DNA from: Stenogyne calaminthoides
Taxonomy: Eukaryota; Streptophyta; Magnoliopsida; Lamiales; Lamiaceae
Assembly: GCA_037126765.1 (NCBI GenBank)
Contig: JBBCBC010000037.1
Location: 5,895,263 to 5,959,262 of the forward strand
DNA: 64,000 nucleotides
Reading direction: 5' to 3'
Positions 35,239 to 45,876 of this stretch are shown here, in pieces; positions within the stretch are counted from its first letter, which is position 1, and every line of letters starts with the position of its first letter. The translations under genes and the position numbers were made by a program. Under the pieces are notes generated by a model. It was not told the DNA's origin and made no database searches. It was given only the letters and a program-made list of their open reading frames with translations.

Positions 35239-35344
35239 TGCATTACAGGGCAATTACTCTATTGGCAGAAGCTTAAATTCTTGCGAACTATATTTGCAGC
35301 AGAATAAATAAGCTACTGCCAAAGGAGATTTGCCCGGCAATGCA
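35239..35344 (+). ncRNA. MIR399: MIR399 precursor hairpin E
   Basis: The 5' arm GGGCAATTACTCTATTGGCA (from 35248) pairs with the 3' arm. The mature 21-mer at 35317-35337 is TGCCAAAGGAGATTTGCCCG plus G, which from memory equals Arabidopsis miR399f. TGCATT/AATGCA close the stem. A short open frame across the hairpin (35032-35307) is not considered a gene. This locus is separated from D by the gypsy insertion; without it they would be about 5 kb apart. Confidence 0.93.
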
Positions 35345-37316
35345 CTTGATCATACAAATTATACAAATACCATTTCATTTTTTTATATATATAACCATAT
35401 ATAACCACATAAGGTAACAACCCCACTCCCGAATTATGTATGTTTGTTATATTTCAGCTTCACGGTCGTTGATATATATATTTTTGTCTTGTAAATGATA
35501 CAGATATAGGTATAGTGTGAAATAGATTTAGTTCAACTCTCTTTTTCAAAGTAATATTGCATGAAGTCGTATTACTATTTTAAAAATATTTGATTTTATG
35601 TATTAGTCTTTTTTAAATCACTAAATAATACTAATACTTGTATTTTAAAGTTTGAACGATAATATGTTATATGATGTATAGAGTACGTGCCGTGTTACCA
35701 TAAAATTTATGTGAACTAAATTTATAAAAAAAATTATTATTTTATAGACTATGTCAATGTGTCACACAAGGAAGAAAAATTGAATGAGTCCCATCACTTT
35801 CTATGTGCCCAGTTTATCAATCCATCAAATTAGGCTATAGCTGGCGCAGATTGTAAACCCATATCCAATTTAAAATTTCTGGGCACCGAAGAATATTATT
35901 CTCTTGTAGCCCTAACGTAGTGAGCCCACCTTTAGAAATTAATAAAGGAAAAACAACGTTAACACGCGCCCACTGTTTACGTTAATTATTTTTAAATCCT
36001 TTTTAAAGATATCATTTCTTCAAAAAGGAAAAGAAGACGATAATTTTCCCTCTTAATTCATTAATTAAAATTTTTTTGTGCATGCAACGTAAAAAAGGAA
36101 ATTTCTCATCCAAAAGGAATATTTTGAGTGATAATTTCTAACATGATATAAACATAATTTTATTAGAAAAACATAGGCAATTTTTTTTTTTTTGCTTTCG
36201 ATGTAATTTTTTTTATTAAAAAATACATATTTTTCTCTTATATATAAAATAGTTTTTGATATAATTTCATATAAATATTCTTTTATTGAAGATTAATATT
36301 TTTTCTTCATTAAACGAAACAGTACAAATTTTTATACTCCTATAATGTTATTTTTGTGCAGCGAGATAAAAGGTGGGTATAATTGAAACATGAAAAAGTG
36401 AAGTAGAAAAATCTGAACTGAAAGAAGAGAACCCTGGCTAATACGGATTGCATGTGGAGTCTAGTCTATGTTATAATCATATAATGTCATTCGCAGCCAT
36501 CTTTTGAAAAATTGTGATTCATCAATTTGAAGTGTACGACTCTACAGAAATGCCCTCCACGGCGGGTTTGGTATTTACATTAATATAATATAGTTTTCAG
36601 GAAGTCTTGTATGAATCTCGACTAAACTCAATTTTAATATAATTAGATCTCACTATTCTCTTTAAGATAAAGTTTAAATTTACAATATACATGAATTTTT
36701 TTTAATTTACAATTAAATTTTATAATTGGTGAAGCTAAGACAAAAATTAAAGTGGTTCATGATTCATTCGACCCAAGTGGTTCATGATTCACCCTACCCG
36801 TGTAGGTCATAATTTAGAGTTCATTATTTAGTGTTTAGGGTGTAGATGGTTGATCTAGGACAATTTTATAGATTTTCATACATGAAAATTTTCACACTAA
36901 ACCCACTTTTTCTCTAAATATAATTCGACTAGGGTTATAAGTTAAATGTGTCATATAATTTATATATAATGAAAGACCGTTTCGTACAAAAAAATTTAAT
37001 AGAAAATTGAAAGTTGAAAATTAGTACAAATTTGTGCCACTTTTTGTATTTCACCCTCTGAATTATCATAGACTTTCTTATAAAATTTATTCATACTATG
37101 AAATTAATAACATTACATTTATCAATTGTATTACTATATTTATAAACTAATATCTATATCATTTATTGTTATGATACCAGTTAATAAATGTAATGATATC
37201 TGTTGATAAATGTGATTATATTAAGTTATAAGTGAAATAATATGTACCAATTTAATCGAAAACTTACTTTAAAATTATTAGCACGTGTCGATGTGATATA
37301 TATAGTATGTTTATTA
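35345..37316. other. Intergenic DNA right of MIR399 E
   Basis: No gene seen. A segment at 36748-36842 repeats GTGGTTCATGATTCA twice and resembles the arms of the foldback at 21553-21838. Confidence 0.5.
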
Positions 37317-37597
37317 CTCCCTCAGTGGCTCCGTCCAATCTTATGTCAAACTGATGTGACACAAGTTTTAAGAAAAAAAAATAGATAAAGTTGGTAAAGT
37401 AAGAGTATTATGGAGTATTGTGGGGTCTATTTATAAATAAAGTGATTGTTTGTGAGTGAAATACAATGACATTTGAAGTAATTAAGTGGTGGTTAGTGGA
37501 TAAAGATAAAGTAATGTTTTCCATAAAATGAGTGTGCATAAAATTTGTTGGACGGACGAACAAGGCAAGTGTATATAAAATTGGCGGAGGGATGGAG
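37317..37597. mobile_element. Stowaway-like MITE
   Basis: Opens CTCCCTCAGTGGCTCCGTCC after a TA and closes with GGCGGAGGGATGGAG before a TA. The interior has the inverted TTGGACGGAC block. It is 281 bp and non-coding. A 62-codon minus-strand frame at 37482-37670 overlaps its right part and is chance. Confidence 0.8.
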
Positions 37598-38615
37598 TAT
37601 TATTTTTATCATTTATATACTTTACATTAATCAAAATATGAAATATAAAACGCAACACAAAAAATAACACGGTATTGTCGTTACGTTGAAAACGCAGAGG
37701 CCTGTTTTGTTTGTTAGGGTCTAATTAAACATATTTTACTTGTTCTTCCCCTAGAGGGAGGCTTTGTCTTGATGGAAAATTTTGTTAATTAATTACCTTT
37801 TGGTAAATAATTACGCGGTTACGCGGCACCGTCTACCAACATTAATTAATATCTTAAAATACTTACAGGCAAAATTAGAGATTTGATATTCTTGTTACAA
37901 TTTTCTTTTTTGAATTTTATTTGCTTCTGGATTTTCTTTTCCTTCCTATAGTGTAGAAGGCAAAAGTCAAAAAATAAAAATGAGTGGGCAAAAAACACGT
38001 CAAACCTCATGTTAACAACGATATAATCATATAAGATCATGATATATGAAACATAATTAAAATTATAAAATGATAAATGTGATTAATTGCACTGTCTGTG
38101 TGTTATTTATTTAAGTAGCGTAATAAAAGGTGTTTAACTATTACATAGCACGAGATCTCATCCGGGCAAAACGTGTGTTGCATTTATGTATCAAAATAAA
38201 CATGCAACAATTTGATAAAACAAAATATAAATATTAAGATGCTTTAATCGTTTTCTTATTTAATAAACGTAATTCTTTTATAAGATTTATACAGCATTTG
38301 GTTTTGAAATGATCATATAGTTTCGCCGAATAACCATAATCGACATATTATGTTCGTGCAAGAAGACAAATTTCCACATTATTGTGATTTATCTCAATAT
38401 TTTCCATCCTCTATATAGAGGGTTGTAGATAAAATCGAAACTTGCAAGAAACTAAAAAGAAGGATTAGCCTAACAAGAATCGCGGAACGGTCAATATGGT
38501 ATATTCCACTTTTTTCGTTCCGAGAAAAAACGTGTAAATTATTAGTTTGAGTTTGAACTTTGAATCCTTATGTAGTAAAGGGCAATTTAGTCTTAAAATT
38601 CTATTTAGATCACCC
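37598..38615. other. Intergenic DNA upstream of the DUF1685 gene
   Basis: AT-rich, no coding signature. The last few hundred bases should include the promoter of the gene at 38691. Confidence 0.5.
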
Positions 38616-38625
38616 TATATATATA
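38616..38625 (+). promoter_or_regulatory. TATA box of the DUF1685 gene
   Basis: TATATATATA lies about 66 bp upstream of the ATG at 38691, a plausible core promoter position with a short leader. Confidence 0.5.
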
Positions 38626-38690
38626 ACTCCTCATTCAATTTCCGGTGCAAATAATAATCTTCTTCTTTTCTCAATTGTCAGCCACAATTA

Positions 38691-39281
38691 ATGGAAGCTG
38701 AGGCTATTTTAAGCCTCTTCGACGCCTTATGGTTCCACGTCGACATCTTCCAAAACCAACCAAAAACCTCAACAATAATCCAGCAAAATTCATCAAAACC
38801 AATTAATATAATTTCGACCCAATTATCAAGATCAAAAAGCGATGAGGTCTCATATATTTCTTCATCTCCAGATTCAGTCCTCAAAACAATACTCTCAGAT
38901 AGAGAGATTTCGATCGAGATTCCAAAACCTCCACATTTTGGAAAAAACGACGTCGTAATTAGAAAGAAAAATAGATTGAGCAAAAGTTTATCGGAGCTGG
39001 AATTTGAAGAGGTCAAAGGGTTCATGGATCTGGGCTTTGTGTTTCCCGAAACCGATAAGCCCGACTCGAGGCTCGTTCAAATCATTCCTGGCCTGCAGAA
39101 ATTGGGCCACAACGAAGAATTGAGAATGAGGCCTTATCTTTCTGAAGCATGGGAAATTAATAATAGAAATAAGGCGGCGCCATTGATGATGGATTGGAGA
39201 ATTGGTGATATGAGTAATGAGATTGACATGAAAGATAGCATCAAGTGTTGGGCCCATACTGTTGCTTCTGCCGTTAGATGA
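38691..39281 (+). CDS. DUF1685 family protein
   Basis: Intronless 196-residue protein. The N-terminal half is serine-rich and variable. From about residue 97 it carries the conserved DUF1685 signature: SKSLSELEFEEVKGFMDLGF, then a leucine/valine region ending IIPGLQKLG near residue 138, then RPYLSEAW and the C-terminal IDMKDSIKCWAHTVASAVR. Length and one-piece ending fit the plant family. The molecular role of the family is not established; members are small soluble proteins, some responsive to stress. There is no signal peptide or membrane segment. ATG 38691 is the first in frame and follows a TATA box; TTAATAAA near 39349 could serve for polyadenylation. Confidence 0.88.
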   Translation: MEAEAILSLFDALWFHVDIFQNQPKTSTIIQQNSSKPINIISTQLSRSKSDEVSYISSSPDSVLKTILSDREISIEIPKPPHFGKNDVVIRKKNRLSKSLSELEFEEVKGFMDLGFVFPETDKPDSRLVQIIPGLQKLGHNEELRMRPYLSEAWEINNRNKAAPLMMDWRIGDMSNEIDMKDSIKCWAHTVASAVR

Positions 39282-39284
39282 ATC

Positions 39285-40106
39285 TAACCGAGTTGTTGAT
39301 TTATTTTGTTTTGAATGTGTAAATATTTTAGTTTGTATATTTGTGTAGATTTAATAAAGGTATTCAGGTAGACTTTGATTTGTAAATTTGTGTAGGTGAA
39401 TTATTGATAGTGATTCCCATTAATTGACTTATTCTTTCATTCTTTATCAAGAGATGTTCGTGAAATTAATGTCGTTTTTTCCGTGTACGCTGTACTATGC
39501 ATTTTATTTATCTTGACCGAGTGCAATATTGAACCTGACCATTTACATAACATGCAACGTTGCTGCTACATTTGTATTTTTATTGTGCATCAATAAATTC
39601 ATGCGCACGATAAAATAATATTGGACGAATTTTGGAAGTTGTCAAAATACATATTTTACCCACGTATCCGCAATACCTTTTTATTAAACAAATTAATTTT
39701 GAATATATGTATTTATTTGCAAGGAATTTATAGCATGATAATTTTTTAATTTGAAAATGTAAGTATGTACAAATATATAATGGAACTTATTATTACCGCT
39801 GGAATTGAGAAGCTTGTTTTTTACGCATATGGCGTTATAACTTATAACGGATCAAAACACGACTTCCAGCCTTTTCCTACGAGAGAAACCGCGACGGAGA
39901 GCCACGCATAAGTCGTGTGTAGCCGAATAAAGTGTTAGGAGCTGAAGGGAAAGGCGGTCTTTTATTTCTTTTAAGTGACCACGCTTTCCTTGTATCCGCG
40001 TTTATAAATAACTGGAAAACCTAAATTTCCCTCCTTTCTCCCCAAATTTCCAGTTTCTTCGACAATCTTGATTGATTGTTGCATATTTCTGAACGGCACC
40101 GCAGAG
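39285..40106. other. Spacer between DUF1685 gene and WDR53-like gene
   Basis: Holds the 3' end of the DUF1685 gene and the promoter and leader of the WD40 gene. No other gene is seen; the 73-codon minus frame at 39971-40192 overlaps exon 1 of the next gene and is a shadow. Confidence 0.5.
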
Positions 40107-43100
40107 ATGACGGTACCTAGACTACTGAAAGGGCACACAGCGGCAGCGACTTGCTGTATCGCTTCCCGCTGCCGTCCAGGTCTCATCGCCACCGCCGGCG
40201 AGGTACTAGCTGTCTTGAGTCGCTTTTATGCTCGTGTATCTATTTTATTGAGATGAGCATTGATTTTTATGGAATTTGAGTATTTTGAGTTTTGAATATT
40301 GTTAGGGTTTTAGCGGCTTAACTCAACTTTCTTCTTTCTTGATTTTCTTTTTAATGTTGAATAGGACGGTTCGTCTGCTGTATTTTTTTTAATGTTTGTG
40401 TGTATTTTAAATTTTTATTGAGATGAACATTGACTTTTATGGAATTTGAGTATTTTCAGTTTTGAGTAATTTTAGGGTTTTTGGGTTACCTCTGTTATCT
40501 ACTAGAAGAAAGTACTTTCTTGTTTCTTGATTTCTTTTTTATGTGAAATAGGATGGTTTCGTCTGCTGGTATGATTTGCGGTGCAAAGATATGTTGTATT
40601 CTATAGATGTGGGGAATGGGAACCCTGTATCATCTGTATGTTTTAAGCCAGGTTTGTTTTCCCCTCTCTTGCTTTGGTGGTTCCTTTCTTTATTTTACTG
40701 TTCTTGCTTTCTTTCTCTCTCCGTTGTCTTCTTTATAGCGTGAATTAGGGTTGGAGACTCTGGTTTTTATATGCAGGCGGCTGTTCTTTATTTTGCTGAA
40801 AATTCATAATGCTACGTCTATAAGCCACTCTTCAGTAGGAGGAAATTTTTCGGAATATCAAATAATGGATGTACTGTATTTTGTATTCAATATGACATGT
40901 TTTTTCTTAGCTAACAATTTTTTTTTCTCATGATATATGATTAGACATGTGTCAACATCAAGTATTGCAGCAAGTCATCTTTTATCTTTGTTATTGGAGT
41001 ATATGACTGCCTGTGTAGTTATTTTTTTTAGTTTCATTTTGGTAAGTGTTTAAAAAGATAAGTATTGTGGGAGGAAAAAAAGTTGACTCAATTATTTCCC
41101 CATTATTTTCTGGTTCTGGTTTTGTGTGAGATTTGCATCATGTGATTGTTGCAATTTTTTCGTTATACTTCTGAGAAGAGTTGTCTTATGATGTTATCCA
41201 TTATTACATGCTGCAGGGAATGAAGACATCATATACGTTTCTGTGGGAAGTGAAGTTAAGTGTTTTGATCTGCATGAGGTACGCTTTGATTTCACTTTTT
41301 CTTTTGTGGATCATGTATTTGTTGACTTTATTCTTGAAATAAAATGTTCTTTTCAGGATTTTTAAAAATGTCTATTTTCATGGACATTTATTGTATTTTT
41401 CATTCTCAAAAGGAGGTCAATGTCGTAATATAACTAGTTATTAACGTTGAAATGGATATATGAATTTGCTCCTTCTAATGATATTTTTTTCTTTTATGTA
41501 CTTATTCTTGTTATCATATTGAGGGCCATACTATATATTTGATGATAAAGTTTTTTGCTTTTCTGACCCTTTTTACCTTAAACCATAATATGTTGCAGTA
41601 AAGCGGATGCTCAAAATCTGAACACTAACACCAATAGGGTCATATTTAGAATAAGTGTGTTGTTACTAACATGTCCAGTCAATATGTCAGACTACTACAT
41701 TGAAGCAACTGGAGAGTTACAACTATAACACGGACGAAATAAATCAGGTATGACATCTGAAGATTTTCATAATTGTAAGATTTCTTCATAATAATTTTCA
41801 TTGTGATTGATTTCCCTGAGCTTCCTTTTTGACTGGATAGTATACTTTTATAGAATAAGAATTACAGATTACTGATTTTTGGGAGCTTTGGTCGATTGTC
41901 TGTCTTTGATTGTATCAAAAAATCTTATTTGTTTCTTTGTTAATTTTTCTGTACATTTAAAACTGAATTCTGATATCTTGCAGATTACTTGCCATCCAAA
42001 ATCATTGTTTTTATTGAGTAAGAATTACAGATTACTGATTTTTGGGAGCTTTGGTCGATTGTCTGTCTTTGATTGTATCAAAACAATCTTATTTGTTTCT
42101 TTGTTTATTTCTGTACATTTAAAACTGAATTCTGATATCTTGCAGATTACTTGCCACCCAAAATCATTGTTTCTAGCTGCTGCAGATGATGCAGGACAAG
42201 TAAAGGTGTACTCATTTGCTTGTTGGTTTTATATGATCAAATATATTGTGTTGGATTTAAAAGTTCATATCCAAAAAATAACAAGAATTTTTCAGATTAA
42301 AAAGATGGTAATGCAGCTGTGTGGTCATTCTTTGGCGATCAAGATGAACTTGGTTTACTGAGGGGGAAATACAATTTATTTGTAAAACTACCTGAAATTT
42401 GATTAATCATATGCTTAATTACTTACTTGAGAAGAGAAGACCACTTAGAAAGGAAGGAAAATCGCCTGATTTGAACTATGAATATTATCATGTAAGCTAT
42501 ACTGACAGTACGAAAAAAGTAAAGTACAATGTTGATATTGCATTTGGTTTGGTCCTGGAAGAATGGCATAATATCCTTGCAACTAAGTAAAACTTTTAGT
42601 AGCAATTATATGTGTTATATGCTCTTTCATGTTTTATAAGTGTCACTAATTCATGTTTACGATGTGCTTCCACAGAGATAATCATTAATAGTATGGAAGA
42701 GATTATGACTATTGTCTTTCTTGCAGATAATTGAGTCTCACCAACGATGTTTGTACAAAACATTAAGAGCTGGCCACCAGAGTGTATCCTTTCCTTTGTT
42801 GTGCACCATTGGTTTGGGAAGGATGATTTAATAACGGTCATTATGTTTTCATTTTCTTTTTCTTTCAAGTGTTAGTTCTAGTTCCCCTGATGCTAATCCT
42901 GTTGGACTTATATTATGCAAAGGTAAAGCTCATATACTGATGATGTTTCTTAGTATTCATAAGATATTCTTTGCAACTCTGTTCGGATCTGGAGCAGATT
43001 CAAACTTGACTTATTTTTCCTATTAATATGTGTTTTGCCTTTACATATGTTCCTCAGATTTGTAGCAGTGTTCAGTTCCTTCCTTGGAGATCTTGGGAAG

Positions 43101-44646
43101 GTATTTTACAGAACTTCTAATCTTTGATTGTGTTCATTTGATCAATTTGCTTTGTTTCCATGTGGCATTTGATTAAACCTATCTCACTGTCTATCTGCTC
43201 TGAATTTTAGACAACACCATCATCTGGTCCTTTGCTGATTTTCCATTATCTGCTATGTTTCGTTAAAATAATATTCTATTTTCTTATTGGTATATTCTAT
43301 TTTATTTTTGGGTATATTTGAATGTACAAATAAGCATCTTACTCTTATGGTGTTATATGTTGCTGTAATATCTTCAGTTCCTTTTCTCTGAACTCGGGTT
43401 AATACTTGTTTTTACTATCATTCTTGCAGTCATTACTGGGGGTCTTGACTCAAAACTTGTGATGTGGGATTTCTCCAAAGGGCGTGCAAAGAATATCATT
43501 GACTTTGGTATCATCACGATCTTTAGATTTGCTCTTTTCTGTTTCCTAAACTTACTTATGCAATGGAATCAGGAGTTAAAAGTAATCAGTAATCACACGT
43601 CTGTTATGCTAGAAACCTGCTCAATAATATATTTGGCCTTACACTTGATTAGAAGTTAAGCATATTTTGCAGTAGAATGGGTACGGATTGTGATTGTGTT
43701 TGTGTTTAAGAAACGCAAGCTCAAAATTGATATGCCTTCATGTAAAGCTGTACAGAAATACATTTAAGTTTTTGAATTTTTAAAATTTATCAGTTAGATG
43801 TGAGTTCTAGTGCAATGCTAATGTTAGCTGAAAATTGCTGGTTTGAACTTAAATTTCTTAATTATTCTTGAGATGATTGAAATATTATCTATTGTATTCT
43901 CATCGTGCCATTTAAACAACTTATGCAGGCAGTGGAGGTGATGCAGGACAGTGTTGTAACCCAGCTTTTGTCCATGGTCTGGTAGTTCCTGACATCGTCG
44001 ATATTGTAGATAGAGTTGGAAAGATCTGTGTTGTGGCCAGGGGTGATGGTGTTGTCAGTATAATTGATATTGAGTCTGAACTTGCTGGCCACAAATCCAG
44101 AAGTTCAACAAAAACCAATCTGAGTACTAAATCAACATCTAAGGGTGAAGATCAAAATGGTGGGACTCGGACTCTGCATTTGGACCGCTCGATGGGTGGC
44201 CATAGTGCTTCCGTGTCCTCTGTGTAAGTGATACAACGTCTATTTCTCTTTCTTTTTTTCTTGATAAATCTATTTCTTGCATTAGAATAACTGGTATTCT
44301 TTGACTTCTCAAAGGGCCTTTTCTATGTTTGGAGAGAAAGGGAAGTTTATCATTTCTGGTGGAAATGATAAATCAGTAAAGGTGTGGGATTTGCTTAAAT
44401 GTTATGATGCTGGTGAGACTAGAGATGGTGACAATCTTGTATGTTCTAGCATTAGTTTGAGAAGAAAGGTGAGAAGCATATTCTTCTTAGGCGTTACCCC
44501 TTTTCACATTAGTGTATGACATTGTTATGACTGTGCATGTATTGTTGCCTGTTCAGGTTAACTGGCTTTGCACAACTCCCTCTGATTCAGAGAATCTAGT
44601 AGTATGTGACACATCCAAAGTGGTGAAGATTTATACTGTTGGATAA
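40107..44646 (+). CDS. WD40 repeat protein, WDR53-like
   Basis: Eleven exons with GT-AG introns join in frame: 40107-40202, 40552-40651, 41217-41278, 41691-41747, 42146-42205, 42727-42783, 43058-43100, 43430-43507, 43929-44223, 44315-44468, 44557-44646. They give 363 residues. Repeats are seen as LLKGHTAAATCC, DGFVCWYDLR, IYVSVGSEVKCFDLHE, LAAADDAGQVK, ITGGLDSKLVMWDFSKGRAK, GHSASVSSV and FIISGGNDKSVKVWDLLK. The protein should fold as a propeller that mediates protein contacts; animal WDR53 is a proposed CUL4-DDB1 adaptor, but no role is shown here. It is probably cytosolic or nuclear. Odd: two intron/exon borders are partly duplicated (before exons 2 and 5), creating decoy acceptors. Confidence 0.85.
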
Positions 44647-45876
44647 TCCAGTGGCGGGAGAGACCGCTTGTGCATGGATGAGCTCTAGAACATCTATGTT
44701 TTAATTGTTTTCTCATACGACCCTTGGTTTAAGAATTGTGGAATAGTATTAATTGCAATAGTCATAACAATTTGGAGCGTTTCTATGTTTGGAGTTATTT
44801 TTTGTGGTGTTGGTAATACATGCCGCATTGATCAAAATCGTATATAATCTTGGTGGCGATGATTCTGTCCTGTGTGTTGGAGGTTAGTTACTTTAGATTC
44901 TTTTACTATTCAAATTTAACTTTGAGAATAAAATTACTGAGAAGGAGCTAGTGTTTTTCTATGTTTATTCTTGTGATTTTGTTCTTATAATGTATCATTT
45001 ACACAAGGTGTCAGTTTGGAAGGTGAGATGGCGTATGCCTGAAATATCAAGTATTGCCTGCTGTCCGATCTCTATTCTACATGGTCGGGTGGGACCCACC
45101 CCAACACTCTTGCACACTTTATTTGGGTAATAAAAAATGGCCTAATTTGCATTACCCCCTCCAAACTATGAGTAATGTTGCACTTAAACCATCAAATTAT
45201 ATTTTTTTACCAATTATATACAAACTATTTAATTTTGACAAATAAATCACTATACTATTTCTTGGCCAATTCTTTATTGGCGAAGGGGCATTTATGTGAA
45301 AATAAATTATATTATATTGAAAAATTTAAGTGCAATTTTAATAATAGTTTGGTGGGTAAATTCAAGAGACGTTGTTATGACCTTCTAGGCAATTATCTTC
45401 AAAATTAATCGTACGAATAATTGGAAGAAAAGCTCTCTTTATTTTTTATGGAAAGCCAGTCAGGGATTTATATTTTATAGTATATTCATAAATGGGGCGG
45501 TATTTGTACAAATATAGTGGGTTTTGGGGGGTTTGCAACGACCCAGACAAGGGGGGACAATTGTGCAATTAGAGTCTGTCTCAAGAAATGCTGGTATCGA
45601 GTCAGTTGAGATGTACAACGCCCAACCACAAGTTGGCTTGCAATTCCCGCAAAAATTTCAAATGTTTGCACCAAGAAAATGACCTTTCTCCCCCTTGCCT
45701 TTTGCTTAAAACTTGTCCCAACTCACATATTATTCAACAGCCATTTCCCATATCTGCTCGATAATAATATTCTTGCCAATTAAGTCTTTATCAAGCACCA
45801 TCTTATTTTGTCGAAACTCTTACATATATCGCTAAGGAGTTGCAAATTTAGCAAAGTGAGGCCTAAGGAAGTAGAG
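44647..45876. other. Spacer and promoter region before the CESA8-type gene
   Basis: Contains the 3' end of the WD40 gene and the upstream region of the cellulose synthase. I could not place convincing secondary-wall NAC or MYB elements by eye. The 77-codon frame at 45175-45408 has no domain. Confidence 0.45.

Noticed and set aside
35032..35307. 91-codon open frame across MIR399 E
   Set aside because: Overlaps promoter and hairpin arm, with no protein similarity. A miRNA-encoded peptide cannot be excluded but has no support here.
41879..42361. 160-codon open frame in the WD40 gene
   Set aside because: Runs through intron sequence and the internal tandem duplication, so its protein repeats itself; the true exon 5 is 42146-42205.
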